Part shown: positions 1-10,282 of the stretch, in pieces
Layout: each line of letters starts with the position of its first letter
Numbering within the stretch: the stretch's first letter is position 1
Notes under the pieces: generated by a model
Seen by the model: only the letters and a program-made list of their open reading frames with translations
What the model was told of the DNA's origin: nothing
Database searches by the model: none
Position numbers and translations under genes: made by a program
Origin: Diphasiastrum complanatum
Lineage: Eukaryota; Streptophyta; Lycopodiopsida; Lycopodiales; Lycopodiaceae
NCBI GenBank assembly: GCA_029204225.1
Contig: CM055109.1
Span: 4,634,072 to 4,698,071, forward strand
DNA length: 64,000 nt
Direction: 5' to 3'

Positions 1-452
1 ATGACTTGTTCCTGCCGCTTGACTTTATTTTCCAATTTCGTATGTTGGCTCACTAACCAGTGTAGATGGTAGCTGGTCTCGGATAGACTCTGTACGGATC
101 GCTTGGCCGCCTCTAAGAGTTCCTCAGAATTGGTAAGGGTGGGGTACTTGTCGAAGGTGTGGCCGGATAGCGTTAGTCCAAAGAACAGTGTTTGAGACGG
201 TGGGGGTGGTAATGGCAAAGATGGGGGGATAGAAACGGTGGTAGTGGGTATGAGAGTGATGGATGGAGTGGCAAGTTGGGTGGAAGTGGCAATGGTTTCT
301 AGTAAGAGTTGATTTCCCCCAAGCTGGTCTTCCTTCCCCTCGTCGGTGTCGTCTTCTATTAGTATCAGATCTTCAGCACCAAAATAGTCTGAATCGTCCG
401 TAATAATTTGGACATGCTTGGCTTGCTCTTGTGGATCCTCGATTGTTGTCAT
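1..452 (-). CDS. Partial T/S/P-rich reading frame, unknown function, runs off the left edge
   Basis: An open frame reads leftward from an ATG at 452 and is still open at base 1, so about 150 codons are visible and the C-terminus is missing. Residues about 10-45 are acidic, about 55-85 are a Thr/Ser/Pro-rich stretch (ITLIPTTTVSIPPSLPLPPP), and about 95-150 are charged and helix-like (EELLEAAKRSVQSLSE, then KLENKVKRQEQ), possibly a coiled coil. The make-up recalls the tail of the accessory ORF at 11460-12998, so a remnant of a similar retroelement ORF is plausible, but the alignment by eye is weak. Function is not recognised. A poly-C/poly-A tract lies just upstream. Confidence 0.5.
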   Translation of the reverse strand, partial: MTTIEDPQEQAKHVQIITDDSDYFGAEDLILIEDDTDEGKEDQLGGNQLLLETIATSTQLATPSITLIPTTTVSIPPSLPLPPPPSQTLFFGLTLSGHTFDKYPTLTNSEELLEAAKRSVQSLSETSYHLHWLVSQHTKLENKVKRQEQV

Positions 453-481
453 CTCTGTGGAAATGTCATTCCCATCTCTCT

Positions 482-506
482 CCCCCCCCCCCCCCCCCAA
501 AAAAAA
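482..506. repeat. Poly-C then poly-A homopolymer tract
   Basis: Seventeen C followed by eight A. It lies next to the tentative left edge of Copia-1. Homopolymer length here is prone to sequencing error. Confidence 0.9.
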
Positions 507-511
507 TAGTT

Positions 512-1564
512 GCTTCTTGGGATTGTGGTAGGGGCTGCATCTGGGGAGGTTGTCAAATCAATGGTCTTTTCTATGTTAGTTTGAATAAACTAAGAGTTTC
601 TATCTTTCAAAGCCTTAGCATTTTTCTTAGTTTTTCTTTGTTGTTTTTCCTGACTATTACATTTTTTAACTATGTTTTGCACAGTCTGCATTTTTTTTGA
701 ACTGTTTCGTCGCACAGTTCGCAATTCTTGGTCATGAGGGAATACAACACTAAGTCAAAAACACTTAGAAAATATTTTTGGCCAACTCTCGCGACACTGT
801 CGCATTTCGAAAAAAAATGCGACACTGTCTTGTAAAATGCCTTAAAAATGTTTTTCAGGCCTGCCTTCGGGTTTGTCGCATTTTTCGCCCTTTGGAAAAA
901 CGCGACACTGTCTCCAAATGCCCTTGATAAATGCGAAGGTGCCCTTAAGATCGCGAAGGTGTCTTTTTCTAAAATGCAAAGGTCTGCAGCGTGAAGACAT
1001 TGTGTAACGGGCAGAAAGGGACTGATGCACAGAGGACAATGACAGAAAACTAGAATCAGTTCTGATTAAGCCTGATGCATTTCTTTTTATTAGATCTTTT
1101 AACTTAATTAGTTCCCTGGATTGATCACATAAAAGGATCAACGAAGGATACAGAAAAAAGGAGATTACAGATACAGATTGATACTGTCACACGTACAGAA
1201 CTGTAAAAGTCTGAGATAGCTTGAGAGCGAGTTTACAGATTAGCAGTAACTAGTCATATTATTCATGAGAGAGAACATTTCTCTTGCACCAACGCACTGA
1301 TTTGGGAAGATATTGTAAAAATTCAGTTCTGATAATAGAAGCGATATCCGCAATGCTCTGTTCTGTAATGTGTATGATCTGCAATATTGGAATGCATGCT
1401 AGCAGTAGATAACTTTCCGTTGTTGCCTTACTCAACATTGTCTATTGTTTACAGGTTTAGAATGGATCGTCACAGATGATCTGGGGCTTGGAAGAGAATT
1501 AGACCGCAGTCAGTAGCAGTAGCTACTCCTGCCAAGTCGGCTCTATCCGGCCGAGATCTCTTCA
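512..1564 (+). repeat. Copia-1 5' LTR (left edge tentative)
   Basis: The last 134 bases (1431-1564) match 15106-15252 and end in CTTCA just before the primer-binding site, which proves the 3' edge of the LTR. The left half is assigned only by position. The segment 780-965 is rich in GCGACAC and AAATGCG repeats. Confidence 0.55.
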
Positions 1565-1565
1565 G

Positions 1566-1580
1566 TGGTATCAGAGCCCT
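1566..1580 (+). promoter_or_regulatory. Copia-1 primer-binding site (tRNA-iMet type)
   Basis: TGGTATCAGAGCCCT begins two bases after the LTR end. This is the usual plant initiator-Met tRNA primer site. Confidence 0.85.
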
Positions 1581-1599
1581 GCCTGATTCCTTTAGGTTA

Positions 1600-2067
1600 T
1601 GGCATCCATTAGCAGCATTCAATCAAAGATCTGCACGATTCTTCCTCGGAATCAAACTTCTTAGCATGGAAGGTGAAGACTTCTCTCATACTGAAAGGAG
1701 AAAGTATATGGCCCTGGGTTGATGGCATAGAAGATATGTCCACAACCACTGACAAAGAGGTACGGGAATGGAGAGAAAGAAACAACAAGGCAGTAGTCGT
1801 CCTATCTTCCTCCATCGAAGACAGCTTAACGCTTGATCTAGCCACACTCTCCAATGCGAGAGAAATGTGGCTTACTTTGCTGACCAGATTTCAAACGAAG
1901 TCACGAAGCCAAATTATGCTTCTTGAAAATCAACCGACCAATCTGAGATGGGATGGTAAAGATCTCACCTCCTTCATTAGAAGAATGAAGGACCTGTTCC
2001 TTTCACTACACAACTCTGGAACAAAGAATGCAGTCTCAACAGAAAAGCAGCTCACATACCTGCTACG
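1600..2067 (+). pseudogene. gag: Copia-1 gag, 5' part
   Basis: The frame begins with MASISSIQSK at 1600, shifts at about 1628, and continues as NFLAWKVKTSLILKGE and then the UBN2-like region (LTYLLR at its end). It is interrupted at 2067 by the LTR of Ty3-1. The same frame resumes at 13787 with ALPRSFQRTRALLAKNPQM, so the two halves form one gag, the capsid/nucleocapsid precursor of the virus-like particle. Confidence 0.8.
2063..2067. repeat. Left target-site duplication of Ty3-1 (CTACG)
   Basis: CTACG immediately precedes the 5' LTR of Ty3-1 and recurs immediately after its 3' LTR at 13782-13786. A perfect 5-bp duplication is typical of LTR-element integration. Confidence 0.93.
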
Positions 2068-2881
2068 TGTTGGGGGTATTCCCAACGAATTGTAAATAAA
2101 TAAAATCGACTAACAAAATGTGTTGCGAGGGCATGGCATCCTGCGCGCATAAGCCCATGGCCCAATGAGCACGCAAGCTAAAGTTGTAAAAAAAATAAAA
2201 TAGACTTGGGCCTTTGAATCAAAATAAAACTAGAGGCCCAAAGTCATTTTTAAACTTAGTGATTACTTTTTAGAGTTGGGTCCAAATTGGGACTCACATG
2301 AATCTTGTGAATTTCAATGTACTTTTTGTGGACCCTTGGATCTAGTTGGGTCCAAGATGAATGGATAGGATCAATGTAAATATTAGCCAACATGATTTTG
2401 GGACAAGGGCCTTCCCATTTTATAAAAAAGGCACCATTTGTACTCTATTTCCATGTTTAATAGAGAGGAGGAGATCATTTTGAGAGCTCAAACATCCTCA
2501 TTTGCTAATCACCCTTGCTTATGCTATTGTTGTGGTTTACTTGTTATTTCCATTTCCCATGCTTTTTGTTTATGCTAGTTAAGGTTTTCCATAAGCAATG
2601 AAATTGAGCATTTGAGCTAACCTCCATCTCATCTCTCTCCTCTCTTTCTCTCTTCTCCTTTTTCTTCCTCTTCTATTCTATCCTTTCTCTTCACCAACAA
2701 TCATGATGAAGTTCGTTAGGGGAGTAGAGTTAGTGTGAGTAGTGTTAGCCGAGGTAGAGTTAGATAAAGAGTAGGGAACTAACTAAAAGTAGCATCTATG
2801 CATAGTTAGGTGCCTATCCAGTGAACTAACCCTTGTTGACAGGTGGGAGGGCTAATACAACGTCGGATCGAAGACCCTACA
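2068..2881 (+). repeat. Ty3-1 5' LTR
   Basis: It runs from TGTTGGGGG to CCCTACA, 814 bp, and aligns along its length with 13098-13781. Compared with the 3' copy it retains two extra blocks, at about 2543-2572 and 2742-2838. A TATA-like TATAAAAA lies at 2421-2428. Confidence 0.92.
2421..2428 (+). promoter_or_regulatory. TATA-like box in the Ty3-1 5' LTR
   Basis: TATAAAAA occurs here and at the matching place (13443-13450) of the 3' LTR, in a conserved block. It is the likely core of the LTR promoter; the transcription start is not determined. Confidence 0.5.
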
Positions 2882-2882
2882 G

Positions 2883-2898
2883 TGGCGTCGTTGCCGGG
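2883..2898 (+). promoter_or_regulatory. Ty3-1 primer-binding site (tRNA-Asp-like)
   Basis: TGGCGTCGTTGCCGGG starts two bases after the LTR. It matches the Athila-type tRNA-Asp site (TGGCGCCGTTGCCGGG) except for one C-to-T change. Confidence 0.75.
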
Positions 2899-4107
2899 AA
2901 TAGGTTTCCACTAACTAGTGTAGTTGCATTTTAGCTATTTTCTTGCTTTTTAGAGTAGTTTTAGGTAGAGTTTTGGGAGTTTAGAGTTAGTTTTCTGTAT
3001 TTTTTTGTGTTTGGACTGTTCACAACTAGCGGAGGAGGTGTATGAGGGTAGAGGAGGTCCTGAACAGCCTCTAAGGGCTTGAAACCCAAACCAACAAGCC
3101 AAAACCCAAAAAAACACACCAATTTGCAGTTTGGAGGGAAAAAGAGCCTAAACTCTCATCATATTTTTATATCTCCAAAACCAGTGTGAATTAACCCTTG
3201 CATGACTGGCAGCAACTACAGGGTACTGTCCTAGACCTGCATAGAAGACTGCAAGAGTTAGTTCCAAGCAGATTGCAAAAATCAAAGAAAAATCATAAAA
3301 AATTCAAAAAACCCTTGAAAAAATCTTTAAAAAATTCAAATCTTCACCAGAATTCTCGCAGACCCCTCTGAAGTTCCATCTCAGTGAGACTAGGACACAG
3401 AGAAGCTTGCGAGAATTAGTTTGATGTCTGAATGCCTGTGCGAGAGTTCCCAGTGAAAAAAAAGGCGGAAAAGTACCAGAGAACCCTCGTAGACACCAAA
3501 ATTTTCAATTCTAGTGGGCAAGAACTCTCGCAGAAGATTCTGAAGTTCCATCTCAGTGAAACAAGGACACAGAAAGCCTGCGAGAATTAGTTTGATTCCA
3601 ATGAGCAGAAAATTGAGTTTAAGTGCTAAAAAATCACTAAAAAGTGAAGATCCAGCAAATCCTTCCAGTCAGAACTCTCGCAGACCCTCTCAATCAATTC
3701 AGAATGATAATTTCCATCAGTGATAAAGCCTGCGAGTGTTAGTTTTGAGATTTGGTGAAGATCAAGCCAAAATAGTGATTTTGAACCCTCGCATACAATG
3801 AAATTTTCACTTAGTTTGAGAGTTAACTCTCGTAGAGATTTCCATAGTGAGATCTGACTCAGATCCAGCTACTGTGATCCTTGAGAGAGTTACTTCCCAA
3901 AGATCTGAGAGATATCAAGTTTTTTATCTGCAAAAACAGCTAAGAACCCTCGCACAGCCAACCCTCGCACAAGAGAACCTTTGCAGGCTAGATCAGTGGA
4001 AAGATCTGCATCAGATCTAGCTACTGTCAAAGTCAATCAGGCAAGGAGTAAAAAGTTATCAAGGAAAAACCACCGTAAAAGGCCTAAATTTCACTTCCAG
4101 CTTCAGA
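2899..4107 (+). other. Ty3-1 leader with repeated CTCGCAGA / TGCGAG units
   Basis: This is a 1.2 kb non-coding leader. Three related blocks (about 3350-3425, 3527-3605, 3667-3750) each begin with a CTCGCAGA motif and end with TGCGAGAATTAGTTTGA or a close variant, so each could fold into a stem with a loop of about 55-65 nt. Further copies of CTCGCA or CTCGTAGA occur near 3485, 3788, 3830, 3950 and 3963. The same motif fills the spacer after pol. Confidence 0.7.
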
Positions 4108-5056
4108 TTGATCAGATCCTTAAGATCCAAACTGCATCCCACTATACAAGCAAGATCCAACTACTTTGGAACCCACCATCGGATGAATATGAGATCGAGA
4201 CGATCAATAGCACGAAGGATAGCAAATCAAGCACCACACCTTCCCAGATTAGTAGTTGTGCAACAAGAGGCAGAACCGGAACCAGCATCAATAGAACCAA
4301 TGGGCCAACCCGTACTTGTCGCTCCCTTGCAAGCAATACGGAGAGCACCACGGATGGAAATACCAAAATACGACGGATCATCAGATCCCATCCAATTCCT
4401 CCAGATCTATGAGCAAGCTTGTGAAATCTACGACGAACGGACACCTGCGGAAAAGCTGATGATATTCCCCATGTCCTTATTGGCAGTGGCTCAAGATTGG
4501 TTTTTCAACTTGTTAGAGGAAGAAAAATCCACCTGGAAAGCGATTAAAGCGGCTCTCATTACACGCTTTAAACCAAGAAAGTTCTTGGAAGACCCATTTC
4601 TCCTACTGTGAGTAAAGTCAAGATGGGAAAACGAGAAAGGGTCAGGGACTATATTGAACTAGTCAAACATCTACGATCCGAGTGCAGTGCAGCCCTAACT
4701 CCCGATCATGCAGTGATCATGTGGTTCCTAGCCGGACTACCACGATGTATCAGAAGAGAACTGAAACGACGGGAGCAGTACGCTACTCTGCAAGAAGCTA
4801 TGGAAGATGCCATCAGGGAAGAGGACAAGGGATCTGACGACGAATATTCATCCACCCACACTCCTACTCCTTCGTTAGCATCGTCATCATCAAATGCATC
4901 CACTCTATCCACAGAACTGCTGTTGGATCAAATGACAAAATTACACAAACAACAGATGGAGTAACTTACGGCGCAGTTTGACCAGAAACTGAAAGCCTTA
5001 CAAGGAGCTGTAGCAGTAACGCCACATCAATCAAAACCAAACCAGCTACAATATCC
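4108..5056 (+). pseudogene. gag: Ty3-1 gag capsid region, frameshifted
   Basis: The Retrotrans_gag region reads PKYDGSSDPIQFLQIYEQAC, then AQDWFFNLLEEEKSTWKAIK, a frameshift at about 4605, then RVRDYIELVKHLRSECS and MWFLAGLPRCIRRELKRREQ in the next frame. A stop follows at 4962-4964 and another at about 5058. This is the capsid-forming part of Gag. The true start is unclear; the ATG at 4108 is the first in frame, but an overlapping open frame begins at 3981. Confidence 0.75.
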
Positions 5057-5800
5057 ATGACGGGAGAATGTATGGTGTTCAGAAACCATACAGCGAACGA
5101 GTGCCTAGTCCTAAAGCAAAATTTGAGACTGACACATAGATTCTGCCATCTGTGCAATGCAACATCGCACGATATGACATTTTGCCCGTTTAACCCCTGG
5201 ATTGTTCAACAAAAGAGAAGTCCTTATCAAACTTCTTATCCATATCATCAAGGGGCACCAAACGCGGCACCGAGGTACGGCGCACCGAATCAACAACAAT
5301 GTATGGCCTTACCTGCACCACCAAGGCCAACCAATCAACAAGTGGCCCATGTAAACTTGACAACAGCGGAACCAGAGATGCAAGTACCACCTCAACCTGA
5401 GCAGCAGCAATAGTACGGACCAGATGAACCATTTATGGATCTTGCGGCCTATGCAGCTCAAACTCAACGTCAAGCCGGGAGGAACTACGGCTGCTACGAA
5501 TGTGGCGAAGGACAGAGAATTGCGGAATGTCCCTACAAGGGACAATATACATCCTTCTGCCGAGAATGCGATTATGGACACTGTTTTAAGAATTGTCCAT
5601 TGAGACTTGGAACCAGTGCACCTCTCAATTTCATTGCGATACAACAACCAACAGTTCCAGCAGGGATGCCATTGGAAAGACAACAATTCCATGCTCCTGT
5701 GTTAGCCGTCACGCGAGCACAGAAGAGGAAGTGGCTCCCTCACCACCATCCTCGATCACTGACGACCAACCCTCAACTTCAGCGCCATATCCGAATGTGA
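5057..5800 (+). pseudogene. gag: Ty3-1 nucleocapsid region with several zinc-knuckle-like motifs
   Basis: One frame with a single TAG (5411-5413) carries CHLCNATSHDMTFC (canonical CX2CX4HX4C), CYECGEGQRIAEC (His replaced by Arg) and CRECDYGHCFKNC (CX2CX3HX4C), plus a degenerate CMVFRNHTANEC. Zinc knuckles bind the genomic RNA during packaging. Three or four in series is more than the one or two usual in Ty3 elements. The frame shifts at about 5715 into the segment leading to protease. Confidence 0.75.
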
Positions 5801-5899
5801 GGGAAGAAAGAAGACAGTACCAGAAAATACGACACTGGGTACAGAAGGCACAAGCAGAGAAAAAAGAGCAAGAAAGAGACAATCCCACGGAACCTCCAA

Positions 5900-7405
5900 T
5901 TGGCGGCGAACGGGAACCGCAAGCGGGACTCATCACTGCGCACTGATCAGAATGATCGATTGCACCAACATGAACCACCTTTTCACATGGTGGAGCCCGA
6001 GGAACCTCGCACTGAAAGGCTCACACTTTTACTAGCAAGCCGTATTAGTTTACCACTCGGGGAACTGCTGCGGATTGCACCACAAGCAAAAAGTATTCTA
6101 GCTGAATGGGCCAAAGCGGAAGAGGAGCCAGTAGCGCCTGAGCCCACATATTGTACGGGCTATGAAAAAACAAGTAACGTCCTCCACATCGAGGCAGCAT
6201 GGGAAAGTGAGAAACACAACATCACTTTGCCAATCAAACACAAGAGATACGAGGACGAGGCAGCAGCAGTAGATGGAGGATCAGGTGTCAATTTGATCTC
6301 CACTACTTTGTATGAAAAGTGGGGTTTACAAGGGTTGAAGCCAGCAAGATTCGCCATCAAGCTGGCGGATCAATCCTGTGTGAAACCAAAAGGTATAGTT
6401 GCCGATATCCCTGTAAAAATAGCAAGCATGCAGTTTGTGATTACTTTTGTAGTCATGGATATATCTGAATCTCCAACTGCATACCGTGTGTTACTGGGAA
6501 GACCATGGTTGAGGACTGCGCAAGTAGTACACAACTGGGGTACGGGGAAACTCACCTTCGAGAACAAAGAGCAGGCTGTAAAGGTTGATCCAACCACATG
6601 GGCGGTGAAACCTATTGCACCCAAAGCTGATGACGGATCATCCACGACAGATCACACGATTGATCGCCCAAGGCCAGCCAAGGGAGGTCACTATGATTCA
6701 GAGATGGATGTCGTGAGATGGACGGATGTATTAGCAACTATTGACTGTCGGACATGTCAATATGAATCAGATCCTGAACCCAGTACATCTTCACCCAAGT
6801 GTTACACTATGGACACACCAATCACCTTTGGGGTGAATATGATAAACGTAGCATGGTTGTCAGCGGAACCTATTGAGAACCCAATGGACGATGATTTAGT
6901 CCCTTGGCAACATGGTCTAACTTATAATAAGGAGATTGAACTGACTGATGAGCAGGTCCTACACCACATGGACCCAGATCGTTACGAAATCAAGAAGATA
7001 CCAGCTCAACCACTACAAAAGTCTGCTATGGCGAAAGTCTCAAGGATCGATCCACCTAAGGCATCTGCGAATAAGAAGAATCAGTTGAAGCAACGCTACA
7101 ACCAGGTGATTCGATGGAGTGATCTACCCGAAGAGGCGATAACTACAGTGGATGTTGATATTCGCAACCACGAGACGAATGTCATGACAGTTCCGATGAA
7201 AGACAACAAGGACGAATCCACCAAAATGACAAAAAAGAGCAAAAAGAAGGTGTTGGATTCCTTGAAGTCAATCAAGATGTACTCAGATATAGCGCCATCT
7301 TCTACTCAGATGACAGAAAATCAAAAGATGACCAGTCGAGCTAAGATCAATATGCTGAAAGAGGAATCTCGACGAGCTCCAGTTCACAGATGCCTGAAAC
7401 TTTAA
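5900..7405 (+). pseudogene. pro: Ty3-1 protease and flanking linkers
   Basis: This 501-codon open frame contains an aspartic protease: the active site reads AAAVDGGSGVNLIS (about residues 123-136), followed by a flap-like region and VLLGRPWLRTAQ. The active-site triplet is D-G-G rather than the usual D-S/T-G. The frame is preceded by a frameshifted linker (5720-5946). The C-terminal 250 residues are an acidic and then basic linker with no known domain. The neighbouring remnant at 18648-19262 belongs to a related element. Confidence 0.75.
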
Positions 7406-7518
7406 AAAATTATACCTTGGACGACGTGATAATTATGATGCCGCAAGCCCAACGAGAACCTGATCAAAGTTAGGCAACAGCGGAACAAGTCTTCGAGGGA
7501 CCTGCGCGAACACAGCCG

Positions 7519-8707
7519 ATGAACCTTGCCGAGCCAGATGAAGAAAAAAAGATAGTGCATGTGGGAGAGCAGTTAACGCCCACACAGTTCAGGAGACTAC
7601 GATCATTGTTGGTGGAGTATAAAGACTGTTTTGCCTGGAGTTATAGTGATCTTAAGGGCATTCCACCAACATTAGTCCAACACACCATACCCTTGGTGGA
7701 TGGAGCAATCCCCAAGGTGAGTCGTTACTATCGCTGCAATTCGAAGTACACAGAGTTGATCAAACAGGAGTTGCAGAAGCTGTTGAATGCAGATTTCATT
7801 TATGAAATCGAACACACAGAATGGGTATCACCGATAGTTATAGTACCCAAGAAGAACGGCAAAACGCGAATCTGTGTGAATTTGAAGGCGCTCAATGCAG
7901 TCACCAAAAAGGATCATTTTCCTTTGCCATTTACGAAAAGTGTCATCGACAGAGTAGCTGGCGCCGAAGCTTACAATTTTTTAGACGGCTTCAGTGGCTA
8001 CAACCAGGTGAAGATAGCCCCCCAAGACCAACACAAGACAACATTTGCCACGGAATGGGGAACCTATGTCTATAAAGTGATGCCATTCGGACTTTGCAAT
8101 GCCCCAAAGCACCTTCCAGTGAGTCATGCAGGCGGCATTCAAAGAATATTCGCAAAAATTTCTAGGAATTTTCTTGGACGATCTATGCGTGCATGGACCA
8201 AACTCAGAACACTTATCCAATTTAGAGAAGGTGCTGCAAAAATGTCGCAACTTTCATATCTCCTTGAATCCGGAAAAATGTCAATTTTGGGTGACACATG
8301 GCTTGATTCTCGGCCATATAGTGTCAAGATACGGGATCGCCACTGACCTATCAAAGATCAGGATCATTGTTGATCTACTACCACCGGGAACGATCCGCGA
8401 AGTCTACATCTTCATGGGTTATGCTAACTATTATAGGATCTTCATTCTTGATTTTGCGGAGTTAGCCCGACCAATTTACAAACTCACAACGGATCCACAT
8501 TGGAACGAGGAAGCCCTAAAGGCTTTCCAAAAGCTTAAAGATGCATTGGTTTCAGCACCAATCTTACACCCACCCAATTGGTCCATTGAGTTTCATGTGC
8601 ATACGTACACATCAAAGTATGCAGTTGGAGCAGTCTTAACACAGCCAGGAGAACACAAAAATGATTTTCCAATCCGATTTGCAAGCCGACAGCTCAGTGA
8701 TACATAA
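7519..8707 (+). pseudogene. pol: Ty3-1 reverse transcriptase and start of RNase H
   Basis: RT motifs appear in order: EWVSPIVIVPKKNGKTRICV, FPLPFTKSVIDRVAG, FLDGFSGYNQ (first catalytic Asp), MPFGLCNAP, then a frameshift at about 8110, and in the next frame GIFLDDLCVHG, where FLDD is the catalytic pair, followed by CQFWVTHGLILGH and the start of RNase H ([16 protein letters not shown]). A single TAA at 8705-8707 separates this from the rest of RNase H. RT copies the RNA genome into cDNA in the virus-like particle. Confidence 0.85.
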
Positions 8708-10282
8708 ATGAATTATTCAACCACAGAGCGGGAAGCACTGGCAATGATCTATGTGGTTAAGAAATTTCGGCACTACCTGATGGCCACACATTTCGCTTTT
8801 TATACGAACCATCAACCCTTGCTCTATCTCGTTAACAAAACTTTCAACACCGGGAGAATCACCAGATGGCTACTTCTGTTGTTGGAGTTTGATTTTCGGA
8901 TAGTAGTTCGCAAGGGAAAACAACACTACATGGCAGATCATGTGTCGCGAATCAAGGGAAAGGAGATTGCAACCCAACCCAATGATGAGTTGGCCGATGC
9001 TGCCTTATTTTACGTGGACACAGTACCAGAATGGGCTGCCGACATTGTTGAATATCTAATGCGGGGCCAACCAGACAAAACACTACCGAAGGCGAAACAA
9101 TGGAAATTGATCTTGAAGGCTAGACCTTATCAGCTGATTGCCGACCAGTTGTATCAAAGAGGTCCAGATGAGATTCTTCGACGATGTATTCTCCCTCATG
9201 AGGCCACCCAGATCATTTTGATTTCACATGAAGGCATGGGTGGAGGCCATTTTGCATCCGACATTACAGTTCGCAAGATCCTACAATCAGGATGTTGGTG
9301 GCCAACGATTCATAAGGATACGGAGGAATACTTGAGAAAGTGCGATGTGTGCCAAAGGGCGAGGAGACCGACGAGATTGAATTATGACCTACTGCACCCG
9401 GTCTTAGCCCAAACACCATTCGAAAAGTAGGGATTGGATTACATCGGTCCAATTCACCCTGCAACAAGGAGTTCCCAGGCTCAATACATAATCGTAGCCA
9501 CGGACTATCTCACCAAGTGGGTCGAAGCCAAGGCAGTAAGAGTAGCTGATGCTAGGACCACTGCCAAGTTCCTTTATGAAAATATCATTGTGCGCTTTGG
9601 ATGCCCGGTGGAGCTAGTCAGCGATCGCGGAAGTCGTTTCATCAATGAGACCATCAAGGTCCTGTTGGAGGAATTCTTCGTGATCCATAGAACCAGTACG
9701 CCATATTATCCTCGTGGTAATGAGCAAGCAGAATCATCCAATAAGATCTTGTGTAGCGTGCTCACGAAAACAGTTGAAGCTAGCAGATCAGATTGGAAAC
9801 ATAAGTTGCATGCTGTTATGTGGGCATTCAGGACAGCATATAAGGGAAGCACTGATCAAACATCTTTCCAATTGGTATATGGTCAGGATGTTGTAATGCC
9901 AGTAGAATTTCTAGTTCCTTCATTAAGGATTGCTACAACGCAACGCTTGAATGAATTTAAATCTCTACAACTACGCCACGAAGCTCTGCATAAACTCTGT
10001 GAAACACGCTTACTAGCTGTGCATGCACTGGTAGCTGAAAAGGAAAGACGCAAAGCATGGCATGATCGCAGGTTACAAAAGAAGGATCTTCGCTCCGGAG
10101 ATCTGGTCCTGATGTATAAAACCAAGGCGATCAAGAGGACATTAAAATTCATAGGCGAAGGTCCTTATCGGATCAAGGAAATTCTTAATCATGGAGCCGT
10201 GAATTTAGAGAAGCTAGATGGGACATTGTTCGATACACTCATCAACGATAGCCGGTTGCACAAATATTGGCCACCGCAGTGA
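8708..10282 (+). pseudogene. pol: Ty3-1 RNase H end and integrase
   Basis: The frame continues directly after the TAA with NYSTTEREALAM (RNase H) and the integrase zinc domain (HEGMGGGHF ... CDVCQRARR). A TAG at 9428-9430 stands where integrases have the Trp of PFEKWGLDYIGP. The catalytic core follows with D (GLDYIGP), D (LVSDRGSRF) and E (GNEQAESSNK). Apart from the two point stops this 1.57 kb stretch is open. The C-terminus ends in RLHKYWPPQ with no chromodomain. Confidence 0.87.

Noticed and set aside
842-1141. Minus-strand 99-codon frame
   Set aside because: It lies within the assigned Copia-1 LTR and has no recognisable motif.
3350-3990. CRISPR-like array in the Ty3-1 leader
   Set aside because: Repeats are degenerate, inverted and unevenly spaced, and the genome is a plant's.
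4142-4444. Antisense frame opposite Ty3-1 gag
   Set aside because: Shadow of the gag frame; hydrophobic composition is a result of reading the antisense strand.
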